From: Melastoma dodecandrum
Lineage: Eukaryota; Streptophyta; Magnoliopsida; Myrtales; Melastomataceae
DNA: 64,000 bases
Reading direction: 5' to 3'
NCBI GenBank assembly: GCA_029817715.1
Contig: JARUPY010000474.1
Location: 3,596,001 to 3,660,000, forward strand
Below, piece after piece: positions 44,219 through 54,732 of this stretch (its first letter is position 1; every line of letters starts with the position of its first letter). A program made the translations under genes and the position numbers. Below the pieces are notes generated by a model. The model saw nothing but the letters and a program-made list of their open reading frames with translations, was not told the origin of the DNA and searched no databases.

Positions 44219-46500
44219 TGAAACGACCTGAAATTTTTAGTCCGTAATTTAAAATTTTTTTCCCGCTACGGAAACTGACGAAGTTTGAACTTGAAGCTTT
44301 ACCGCAAACATTCTGGACTGGCCTTCGAATCCCACGGTTCCACGTGTCCACTTTCCTAAACTTCCTGCAACACTAAAATGATTCCCCTGACGGGGTCAGC
44401 AATAAATCGCTGGTACGCCCACCCATGTACATGCGAAAACCATGAGACAACTAACTCACCCATTCGTGCACATTTATAAATCTGTTATGCAACACACGGC
44501 ACAACCTAGCAGTATAAGGAAAACACTGAGACTCTAGACTCATCCTATCGTGGACCTTTGAAATAGTCTTATGCACACGAACATTTGAATCCACGGCAGC
44601 ACAACAATTCATACAGATGCAACTATCAAACAACATAAATATATCAAGTTATAATTAGCGAGCATATATCGCGGTAAGCGGAATAATAAACAATAACTAA
44701 GCAATAAATAATTTAACGCGCTGAAAGCAATAAATAAATAAGCGACTCCCTCATAACACCGGTGTCTCATATCTCAACACTTCGTATGGTGCCAGGACCA
44801 CCTCAGTGCATCCCCACCCTCTCCTCCGGGAGCGCCCGGGCATAACGGCGGCAGGTACGACCGCGGGTGGTCGTCACCTCACCGTTCTCCTCCGACACAC
44901 AGTCGGGAAACCACAATACCCCATCACAATCTCTCTCGCTAGCTCGAGGCATAGGAGCAACTCTCCTGTAAGACCCCAAGGTAATTATTCTTTGATTACC
45001 CGGGGTACAGAAGCAATTCCCCTGTAGGACCACGAGACATATTCTAATTCGTATTTCACTCTCACGCATGAACAGATGGGGAAACTTCGTAACATATATC
45101 AGAAGTTCATAGCCTGACATCATTATGTTACCAAACGGGCAGAGCATCAAGAAAACCAGTCTCGCTCCCTAATCCCAGCAGAATCCAAATCTATGATGGG
45201 GAATCAATCATCTTCGATTCTCCACAATAACTTTCATCAAGCTAAAGACATCGGCAAGAAATTAATAAATAAGTCAGCCCAAAGTATTTGCCTCGGAACC
45301 AGATTCAAATCCTAATGCTTACCCACCCTCCAGTGAGGGACAACCGGTTGACTTAATCACCATAGCTAGAAGAGAGTTCACAGATTTCAGCATCCTCAGG
45401 ACAGCCGCAAGAATCAAGATTCTAGTATCACTATCTCAATCATCCACACACACACCAGCCACAACCACAGCTAGGAGACCATATGGTCTTGCTGATACAG
45501 TCACTGTGCGAGACAGACTTACTCCAGCAAATAACAACGACACCCAGAAATCCGGCAGAGAATTTAGGACATATGCAAGACCCCAACGACCCGAATCACC
45601 GACCCATAACGACAAGGACGGCAAACAGACCTACCCGACCTCCCCTGGCGACTACTAACCCAAGCGCACACTCAAGCATCGAAACGAACAAGGGCAGCGA
45701 GGGGAGGGGGTGAGACATACCCAGTCAGTCGCGAACCCTTCGCTCCGTGAGTCCTCTACTTCCCTGTGGTTTCCTTCAACCCGCACAGCGCTCCTCTTCC
45801 TGCCAACCTGTCTGTCCTCTCGCAGCTCCAATGACCGTAGGGGAGGGACTCATGACGCTCTGGCGAATCCTAAAGGGAACGAAAAGAGAAGTCCCTCTCC
45901 TTGTTCCCCCGTTCCCCGATTCTCCTTACCCATTGGCAGGGAAGAAACTCCCTCGTCCAATCAGAATCTCCTATGTCTGATTCTCCTTATCTCCTCCTCC
46001 TTGTTCTATTTTTTATTTATTTAATTTATCTTACTTTGCTTCCAGGCGAAGGGTGTGTGTTGTGGGGAGGGCCTCACTATAATTGAATTCTTTCTTTCCT
46101 TTTATATTTGCAATCTTATTTCAATTCCCTCCATTCGCATGATGACCTTTCCGCCACTGAGTGCAACGGGGAGTTTTAGTTTGGTTAGTATTAATTTTGC
46201 TTATAACCCCGATTTACGGTTAGGAAATTCGTTAAAGGTTTATTTGTCAAAATCCTAGACCTTAATACGAATATTATCGGTATCCGCACCCGATTACGTT
46301 TAGGTTAGGGCGTCCTCTTACCCGCGTGACATAGTCACACGTATTCGAATACGAAATATCGATAATTCCCGTTAAACATAGGTCAAACACAGAAATGTTA
46401 AACTCCTGTTCGGATTTTTGACCAAGTCGACCGTTTTATTTTAGTCAACAATATTACTAAGGCCGTACGTATTTTATTCATAAAAATCCAGGTCGTTACA
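44219..46500 (-). repeat. 5' LTR (right copy) of the gypsy-type element
   Basis: 2,282 bp, the same ends as the left copy. It carries an extra 21 bp near 45187-45207, flanked by 'gaatc' repeats that could explain the loss in the other copy. Confidence 0.9.
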
Positions 46501-46505
46501 CTCCG
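46501..46505 (+). repeat. Right 5-bp target duplication of the gypsy-type element
   Basis: CTCCG directly after the LTR end, identical to 36966-36970. Confidence 0.88.
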
Positions 46506-46698
46506 AATCACCATGAGCATCAGACATTCTGTTTAACTCTGGTTCAGTGTGAATTTCAGGAATTCTTCCTTGAAGATAAGTCTAGTTTGAGATTTACGGC
46601 TAGTTCAAGATACTCTAACGAGTATTTGAGGTTGGCAGAACGCCGACGACAAAGACGATTAGAAAAATATTCCTAAGCTTGTATCATGCGTGTTTAAT

Positions 46699-46710
46699 TC
46701 GTATCAGAGC
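46699..46710 (+). other. Met-tRNA primer-binding-like site of the endogenous pararetrovirus
   Basis: TCGTATCAGAGC matches the caulimovirid consensus TGGTATCAGAGC at 11 of 12 bases. It sits 22 bp after the small viral ORF and on the same strand as all viral genes. Confidence 0.55.
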
Positions 46711-46712
46711 CG

Positions 46713-47124
46713 CTTATGAAAAATTTTTATTTTTTTCCGGACAAAATTGTAAAAGAAGAAAAAATTTGTGATTTTGAGAAAAAAAAAAAAGAGAAGAGAG
46801 AGGTAATCGTAAAAGTATAATATTAAAAACTAAAACCTTAAAAAGACAAAATATTCTGGGCAACGGAGATAAATGGAAAAAAAAGCTATATACCACAAGT
46901 AACGAACGAGCGGTCGGAAATGTTGAGATCTCGCTCGCTCGCTCAAACTTGCTGTTGACGATGTTGTCTTTTGCCTTCTTATTATTCCTTTGTCCGCTTC
47001 CTTCCTTCCCACTCACGCCCGACTCAAAGCGCTCGCCTTTATTAATTCTCGTCCGCTCCCATCCCCCTGGGAAAATTTCCCAACCCCACACCAACCGCTC
47101 CCCTTGGAGATTCGCTGGGGGACG
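46713..47124. other. 5' flank of the TMPIT-like gene
   Basis: AT-rich then C/T-rich sequence leading into the ATG at 47125. 'gctatatacc' near 46887 might be a TATA box. No other gene. Confidence 0.4.
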
Positions 47125-50100
47125 ATGAACGGCGGCGGAGGAGGAGGAGGAGCGGATGGCGATGTTTCGGGGCCTCCTAGCAAGGGGATCGATGACGAGG
47201 TTAGGCGTGTCGTCGAACAGGCCAAGGAGCTGCAGGACGCCGCTTCCTCCCTCATCGCCCGGACCTCCAACGAGGAGAACTCGATCCGTCAGCGTGCTGT
47301 CTCCCTCGATGCCACGATCCGGAGGCTCCGCTCCTCCATCGATTCGCAGCTAGGGCAAAGGCTCATCGACCCCAAGCTAGCTGACAAGGTATGCCCCCCC
47401 CCACCCCCCGCGGAGATTGCGTCACGCTTTGGTCGTGTTTCTTTGGGTAGAGGCGAGGTTGTTGGTGATCGGGTTTCTCTTGATTTTTGTTGTTGTTGTA
47501 CGGATTAAACCAATTAGTTGGAGGAGGAGCTGCAGAGGGCTCGGTGTATAATGGTCGATGGAGACGCCTCCGCCTTCTTCCCTTCCGTGCCCCAAGGTAA
47601 TATTTACTTCCTCGTCGAGTTGTTGTCTGGACGCAAGCAGCTAGAAAAGATCTCGACGGTAGGATGCATGTTTGGGTCGATCGTGATGGGGATTTTTCCG
47701 TGCAGTCAGTCAGGGATGAAATTGCTATTAGTGACGGGGATTATTGCATGCATGCATGCATGCACGCACGCACTTTCTTTAACTAACTGCAAGTGAGGCG
47801 TATGATGTTTTGTCTGGCTGATGAGGTTTCCCACGAAATGTGGGGGACTCTTCTTGTCTGGAATGGCTTTTCTGCAGGGAGGTTACTCAGAATGTTTTTG
47901 GGACCAATAAATGTCAGGGCTAGTCGGAAGGATGTTCAGCTCAAGGTTAAGGAAGAATACAACAGTTACAGAGTATGTCCCTTGCCTTAAATGTTTTATA
48001 CTTCGAATTTTGCGGTGGATTGATATGCATGCAAATACACACGAGTTAGAACTGATCTCTCTGCTTGCTGTCTTCGGCGATTGATGAGGAGAGAAAATGG
48101 TTCGGATATGACAGTTGATTAGTTGGTGAGAAGAAGTTCATGTAGTTGGGTCTACCAAAGAGGAATAAAGCTCGCACATTGTTATCTTTATTTAATTCTG
48201 GAGTGTCTTCTTCAATGTATTTTATTTTAAGTTTTTCTTTCAAGCTGTGACGAGCCATTTAAGTAAACCCACTCAATTGTTTGGCTTGAGTGGTGATATT
48301 GTTCTAAGAATGACGGTTTTTGTCATTTAGTTTGGCAATTTCCGATCAACTAACCAATATCTTTAATCAAATTGGCCCGCACAGCCTGTTCATGCCCTCG
48401 ATGAACACGTTTGTGGTGGTATTAGAATTCTTTGGATAATTCCATGGGAAAGTCTCTAAAGTGGCTAGAATGTGATGTGTTATTGTTCATTCACTAGTAA
48501 CTTGATGTGGTGAGGACATTTTAGTTCTCCACCTACTCCAAGCCAGTTTAGTTAAAGCTATCTCCAGTTTTGGATTTATCTGATTTCACCTGTTTCAAGA
48601 ATGATTAGGGCTTGTCACATTGATTTTATTGCTCTCAAGTATGTTGAGTCTCTGTGGGGGTAAACAAACATCTCGGTTCGACTTTGATCCTTTGATCTTT
48701 TGTTTCAGGACAGAACGGCCCTCCTGTTTCTTCTTTTTCCTGCTTCCCTACTTGTTTTAAGATCATGGATATGGGGAGGCTGCTTACCCGCATTCCCAGT
48801 TCAGCTGTATCAGGTACTCCTCTCTTATATGGTCTCATGCAGTGCGTAAATTTTGAAAATCCCTGTACATTTAGGACCTTAATGTCAGTGTGTGGCTTAG
48901 GCTTGGCTTTTGTTCCTCTACACTGGCTTGGCACTTCGGGAAAACATACTCAGAGTGAATGGAAGCGACATACGCTCGTGGTAAGTGACTTATTTCATTT
49001 TTGTATTTGTCCCGTGGGTTCATTGAATTTTTCATGTCTTATTTGTGATCAACCTCTTTATTTGGAAATCTAAGTAGCAGATGCTTGTGGTATATGTATA
49101 CAGGTTCCTGTACTAATGGGTTCCTGACTCTTTTAGTTTAGTGTTAATGGGTTCTGTTTCATGTATAGTCATTGTCAAGCATGTCAGTTGGTGGTCTAGG
49201 TTTTTTTGGTTTAATTACCCCTGGCTTTTCCTGAGTTAGCCAGCAACTAACCCAAGCATGGCAAATGGTTTTGCAGGTGGATATACCATCACTACTGCGC
49301 CATGATTATGGCCTTGGTGAGTCTCACTTGGGAGATTAAAGGACAACCTGATTGTGCCCAAAAGCAGGTTCGTTCACTTATCTTGGTGGCAGGGTTAGGA
49401 ATAAGATGTACATGAATGTTGTGGAAGAGAGAAGCTGGAATGTGCAGTATTACCGATGAAACTCAACAACCTGTTTGGAAAAAAATAATCATAATACTCC
49501 ATGTCAGTAGAAGTATAGCTCAAAAGCTTTTTAACGTCGTTTTATGTATTTCTGTCATTCCCTTTGTAAATATTAGAATTTCCTTCCTGTTACCTAAAAG
49601 AAACTGAAGGAAATAGACATCTGTAGGCCTGATTGGAGGATAATAACTGCTGTGCACAAAGTTTTAGTTGTTGTCTGTAGTTTTACTTGATTTGGTCTCC
49701 AATGATGTTTATATCTTCATTCACCTTTTGATTGACCGTTACATCTTGGGCAGAGAGGGGTGCAACTGTTCTTACAATGGGCTATACTTCAAGGAGTGGC
49801 CATGCTTTTGCAGAACAGATACCAACGTCAAAGACTATATACTCGTATTGCACTTGGAAAGGTGACCTGATTACAACTTCCCTAGAAAACTTTCTACGTT
49901 ATGGTTTTTAGGAGAAGATCTCACTCTGTTATTCATGTCCAATATCTCCAGTCATAAGTTAAGTCTGGGATTCTTGCTGGTGGTTATGCAGGCCAAGAGA
50001 ATGGATGTCGTATGGGGAGAAACTGCTGGCGTAGATGGCCAGCTATGGCTATTGTGTCCCATACTCTTTGTTTTGCAGGCAAGCGACATATCTAAATATC

Positions 50101-50657
50101 TGGAAAGCCCTTTCTTCGTTATATTTTCTGGCGAATATGCACGGGCACGATTCTAAACCAGCAACAACTCTCTATATGTTGCCACCAACTGCCTACTTTT
50201 AATGCCAGTTTCTACTGCCTCTATGATTAAGTGTTTGCAAGGTTGACAGTGTATTTTAGGTTGTTAATGGGTTGCTCCAAGTTTGTGCTGATTGAACCCC
50301 AAATTTTCAGGGCTTTGAGGCGTATGTCGGGCTTCTGCTACTGAAAACTGCATTTGTTGGGCAGATTTCTGAATGGCAGGTAAACGTTTAACTGCGAGGA
50401 GGGATAATATTTCTAACCTTTCAGGTCATGTGTTTACACATGCCTCCCCAACCCCATTCTAAGGTTTGGAGATCTTATATCGGCAGGTGGTCTTTTGCGG
50501 GATGCTCCTGGTGCTGATGGCCGTGGGGAACTTCGTGAATACGGTGCAGACGCTTGCAGCTAAGTCCAAGTTCAAGGCCAAGATGAAAAGGAGTAAGACA
50601 AAGCACGGAAATGCTGTCAAAGGCGATAATAACTCACCCACACCCCAGACACTGTAG
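47125..50657 (+). CDS. TMPIT: TMPIT-like (TMEM120 family) membrane protein
   Basis: Ten exons: 47125-47388, 47518-47596, 47878-47972, 48709-48813, 48901-48980, 49277-49367, 49754-49861, 49992-50078, 50311-50379, 50487-50657. All phases agree, giving 382 residues. After a Gly-rich start, residues 15-115 form the family's coiled coil. The conserved FLGPINVRASRKDVQLKVKE follows, then about six hydrophobic segments (roughly 150-166, 180-196, 208-226, 242-258, 288-310, 327-347). Hallmarks are WIYHHYCAMIMALVSLTWE and KRMDVVWGETAGVDGQ. Animal TMEM120 proteins lie in ER and nuclear envelope membranes, share the ELOVL-like fold and bind coenzyme A; the plant role is unknown. Intron 8 starts with GC (CAG|GCAAGC). 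The next gene is convergent GTL1-like, as in Arabidopsis. Confidence 0.92.
47744..47773. repeat. TGCA/CGCA alternating purine-pyrimidine repeat in a TMPIT intron
   Basis: Tandem TGCATGCA then CGCACGCA in intron 2. Alternating purine/pyrimidine sequence of this type can adopt Z-DNA and includes RY (CATGCA) elements; a simple microsatellite is the plainest reading. Confidence 0.8.
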
Positions 50658-53600
50658 ATGGTTAGCACTCCCTCATAAAATCTCCGGGTCTCAAATTTTG
50701 AATGCATCTTTCTTCTGTTCATCGCCCACTATTTTCTACTCTTGTAATGATAAGGCAGTGGAATTGGAACGTCTTGTTTTCTATAGTTCCTCTTTTTTGG
50801 TAATGGTAAACGCATCCCTATATGACGTTTTGTCCCCCAGTAGTTAGTGCACATACATGTACACCGATGCCCTTCCGCAGGAGATGTTTATGCATTGCCT
50901 ATGGAGCCATCTTGGGAGGGTTCCTGAGGTTGTCGAACACTTCATTAATGTTGGTAAAATTGGACCGTCAAGCGCTCGTTCATTGTTTGCTGTTGATAGC
51001 GGTTGGATCATGTATGGTTTCGGCCCGTTTCCTTGGAGAATAAGCGGAGCCGCAAGAGAACAAATCTAAACTACCCCAGAGAGTTTGTTTCGCGAATTTT
51101 GAAAATTATTTTCTCTATTTCACTCTGACAAACCGTATTTTTAAAGAAAACTCGTGAATATGGGGGTGGTGGAGGGGCCCAAAATCAATCCCCCCCAACA
51201 TAAAATAAGTTGGGCACCATAAAAGCAAAGGATAAAAGCAGTGCATGGAGTTTCAAGTCACGTCACGATCGCTTCCATCTTCTCAATGATTCAGGAATTC
51301 GACCTAAACTTATGTTATCCACATGGAATAATGAGCAAGCAACACCCCCCCCCCCCCTTCCTTCCTAAGGCCGCGGTCATCATGTACCCAATACTCAACC
51401 CCTGATATGTACGGTACGGTCCCTCGGAGAACCCGCCCCTCCCCTACGTAACAGCGCGATCTCTGGATCACGAACTCGCGAATCGCAAATGATCACCGGT
51501 TAAATATAATCGAATTAGTTAATGCTTGTGATTAGGCAGGCACAGAGCACGCCTTTTCTTTTCATTTGCAGCTCCAATCGCAAGACAATCAGAAAGAATC
51601 TTTTTCCTTCAGATGGGAAATCACATGGTGCTTGCTCCAACCCATGTTAGGAAAAGAAAAATAGAGTGCCATTCACATGGAAACAACACACAGAGACAGA
51701 TCGATCATTTCACTTTAAACTGGGAATAATTAAATATAAAACTCATGCTTGGCATGGCATCAATTGACTTGATCTTCCCCATGTCTCTAAACCCTTTTAT
51801 TTTATTCATTTTTATTAAGGTTGGGATTAATTAGTGGTGATACGTACATTCGAATAACGAAAACCGGCCAATCATGTATCAAAGCAATCGTTAGGAAAGT
51901 AGGCTACTACTCTTAGTGCCCATGTGCCCATTAATTAGGGAAAAAGGGAAGGGGCGGCAGGGGAGTTAACCTCGCGTGAGTTTTTTTTTGTTTAATAGGA
52001 AAGGAATCCAGCAAGGGAGTAATCACAAAGGACCACATGGGATGGAGGTGATGGGGTTATGTATGGCCGACTACAATAATTCATTAAAAGGGAAAAAAGA
52101 AAGGAAGCACCTATCCTCACAATAATGACTGTTTCATTGGACAAAACACATTGCCTAACCCTTGAATCACCAAACCCTTGTGGTAACATCTGAAATTTGC
52201 ATCCTGTGATGAGAAATAGATTGGATGGATGAAAAGTGAAGAGAAAATAAGAAAAAAGGGAGGGTTGTATGATGGAGGAGAAAGGTAAGGAATTTGTGGA
52301 GGAAAGTGCAAGAGGAGGGAGAGCAGTAAAAGAAAAAAACAAGATAAATAAATGAATTAAGGGATGGAGTTGGAGAGAATTGGCACATGGTAGGGCATAA
52401 CCCCCCCCAACCCACAACCTACAACTCCATAAAGAGAGATAGATAGAAAGATGGGATGGCTGAAAATACACTCATCAAAATCACATAAACCCCAATTAAG
52501 ATGAGATTAAATTAATGAGGATGCTAATTACTTTAATTGTGCTAATTACATACATGTAACAAGAGATATAGCTTTGAGATGGGAACAAACCCCATCTTTC
52601 TATCAATCTTCTTCTCCTTCTTCTTTTTTTAATGTGTGTGTGGAGCTAGTTGGGCGACGACAGTTGATGCAAGTGGGAATTTATTGTAATAATAACAGGT
52701 GTCGTGTACCTTTCAAGTATCACTTTCTACTCTCACTATCCTCTGATTAAATGAGTTGGGAGAGGAAAGGAGGGGAGGGCGGTGGAGTTGTATTGATTAG
52801 AAACTTGGGCATAATTGAAAATTTGTTTCATAATTGAAAATTTGTTCTTACACAGAGGAATATAGTGTTTAAATGGGAGAAGGGAATGTTTTCCCCTCCC
52901 CCCCCCCCTCCCACACACACACACCTTTCTTTCCTTCATATAAATTTAGTGAAGAGCCTTGTAGAATTAGTAGCACATGTTCTCTCGGGATTGAATATGA
53001 TCCATGCAATTGGCCTTCATCATTACTTCTTTAACCACTTGTGATAGAGTGGTGTAGATTTGTTCATCGTGCTCTATTCAATCTTTCTCTCTTTTAAAAA
53101 AGTATTTTAAATGAAAGTTAGCCTCAAAAGTAGGTAATAAATTATGTGGACGTGCCAAAGTATGGGAATATCTACGTCAACTGTAATATCGGCCGAAATG
53201 AATTCTCCTAACTAATCGGGAATTATTTCGTCCCGACCATTTAAGAAACAAACGACATGTACGTGTGTATACGTGGGATTTCGTTTCAGGCTAAAAAATC
53301 GGAAACGAATAGAATGGAGGAAAAGGGAGAAGGGTTTTTTAGGCTTTTTGAACATATTCTTTTGTATCTTATGATCTGCCGACCATGTGGAATCAATCAA
53401 TCTCCTATCCGTATTTTTCCCCCCAGAAAAAAAGAAAAGATGAAAGCAAATGTAACCAGGGGGGGGGGGGGACAGCTTCGATCACGAATGTTAGGTCTTG
53501 TTGTTTTGTTTTGGGGGAGAGTAGGCAGAGTCGAACGATGCCATATCGCGTGAATTACTTTAGGCGAGGACATAAGAGAGAACAGTGGGCGTCGCGTCAG

Positions 53601-54732
53601 GTTTGTGCCGAACGTCGCATATCCCGTGAAACTCCCTGGCTGCTCGCACGGCTCGTCGTTACGTAACGGGCATGTGCTCTCGGACGAACGCGTACACGAC
53701 ATCAACTGAGTCAGTGGTTGTTACTAGCGATATAGCCAAGATCTTTTGGGGGGGGGGGGGGGGGGGGGTTGTCTTGGAAGAATTACTGAGGAGAAGGGGT
53801 TTGTTTGACTAATTATGTAAGTAGCAGCGATGATATTGATTACAACAAGGTTGTTTAAAAGACTAAATGAAGCCACTAAAAATGACAAAGAATATTTTGG
53901 CCTTCTTGACTTGATCAAAGACACAACCTTAAACTCTTTCTGATTGGCCTGCATGTCTCTCCTCCCCTCCTTACTCTTAATTTCTTTTCATTATCATCAT
54001 CGTCGTCCAAAGCATCGGTTTGACCTAACTCCAGGCTGTTTCCTTTCCCCTGCTTATAATAATCATAATGATAATAATAGTCTTAATTGACTTGGGTGGT
54101 GTTTGGTTTACTCAAAATTGGGAATCTCCTAGGTTTCATGCATCAACTTGCCTGATAAGGGAAGGGGGGGCTGAGAGGAATAGTGCTTCTTCCCTTTCCT
54201 TTTTCTATCCTCCCCCTACACCCCCCCGCCCCCCCCCCCCCCCCCCTCCCCCCTCTTTTTTGGGTACCCAAAATGAAGAACAGTAAATGGAACGAATATT
54301 ATTATAATTCATGACAACAAATAGTAAAAAAAAAAAAAATTGATCAAGCAAATCTTATCACCATGTCCCAATTATCTCCATTTTGAGGTTGTCATAAAAC
54401 AAAAAGAAATACAGAGAGAGAAATAACAATTTGCTGGATTACAGACACAGAAGGGATTTTTCTTTTCTTTTTTTTTGTGGAAAAAATTTATTTGGTTGTT
54501 TTTGGATTGGAAAAAAATAATAATAATTGTAAATGTATGTTTGAGAAAATGGGCAAAAAAAGGAAGTGGTTTTTTTAAAAAAAAAAAGAAAGGAAAAGGA
54601 AAAAAAATACGTGTAATTATGGTAGGTACACTTGGACGTGGTCGACCGGAGCTGTCTTGCGGCTGCCGCTGCCGCCACCGGAATGTCCCCCTCCCCCGCC
54701 TCTTCTGTTCGTGGTTTATTTTTTACCGGGAG
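50658..54732. other. Intergenic region between TMPIT and GTL1-like (convergent genes)
   Basis: About 4.1 kb holding both presumed 3' UTRs. No gene recognised. It is rich in homopolymers: C13 at 51345, C11 at 52898, G13 at 53459, G21 at 53748 and C18 at 54229, plus A/T runs. Short frames at 50822-51069 have no known domain. Confidence 0.5.

Larger units (their letters stand above)
36971..46500 (-). mobile_element. Large non-autonomous Ty3/gypsy-type LTR element (LARD-like)
   Basis: Two direct LTRs of 2,260 and 2,282 bp enclose a 4,988-bp interior. The perfect CTCCG duplication and PBS/PPT orientation put the 5' LTR on the right, so the element reads on the minus strand. The PPT side has the 'cgaggacgaaatt' signature common just before the 3' LTR of plant Tekay/Del-type gypsy elements, and the LTR starts TGTAACGACC when read on minus. 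No gag, protease, RT, RNase H or integrase was found, so movement would have needed a helper. The LTRs differ by roughly 28 substitutions counted by eye plus a 21-bp and a 1-bp indel (about 98.8% identity), a young insertion. Confidence 0.88.
36833..46676 (+). pseudogene. Small viral ORF split by the nested LTR element
   Basis: An ATG at 36833 opens a frame with one TAA at 36953. The frame reaches the LTR insertion point at 36970 on a codon boundary and is resumed in the same phase at 46506, open to TAA at 46674. The second part is basic (RRRQRR). That the frame is regained exactly when the insertion and one target duplication are removed supports the nested order of events. The function is unknown; small leader-proximal ORFs are common in caulimovirids. 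Confidence 0.5.
29040..46712 (+). mobile_element. Endogenous pararetrovirus (Caulimoviridae-like), decayed and split by an LTR element
   Basis: Plus-strand segments carry, in order, coat-protein-like (with zinc knuckle), movement-protein-like, aspartic protease, reverse transcriptase and RNase H regions, a post-pol frame with zinc knuckles and Lys/Glu repeats, a transactivator-like region, a TATA box, a small ORF and a Met-tRNA-type primer site. About 8.1 kb remain once the nested element (36971-46500) is excluded, close to one caulimovirid genome. The linear order begins at the coat protein and ends at the primer site, so it is circularly permuted relative to the usual map. CP before MP recalls cavemo-/solendovirus-type order. 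No LTRs and no integrase are present. Many stops and shifts make it an old, non-functional relic. Confidence 0.8.

Noticed and set aside
50822..51069. Overlapping frames downstream of TMPIT
   Set aside because: They lie in the presumed 3' UTR/intergenic region and have no recognisable domain.
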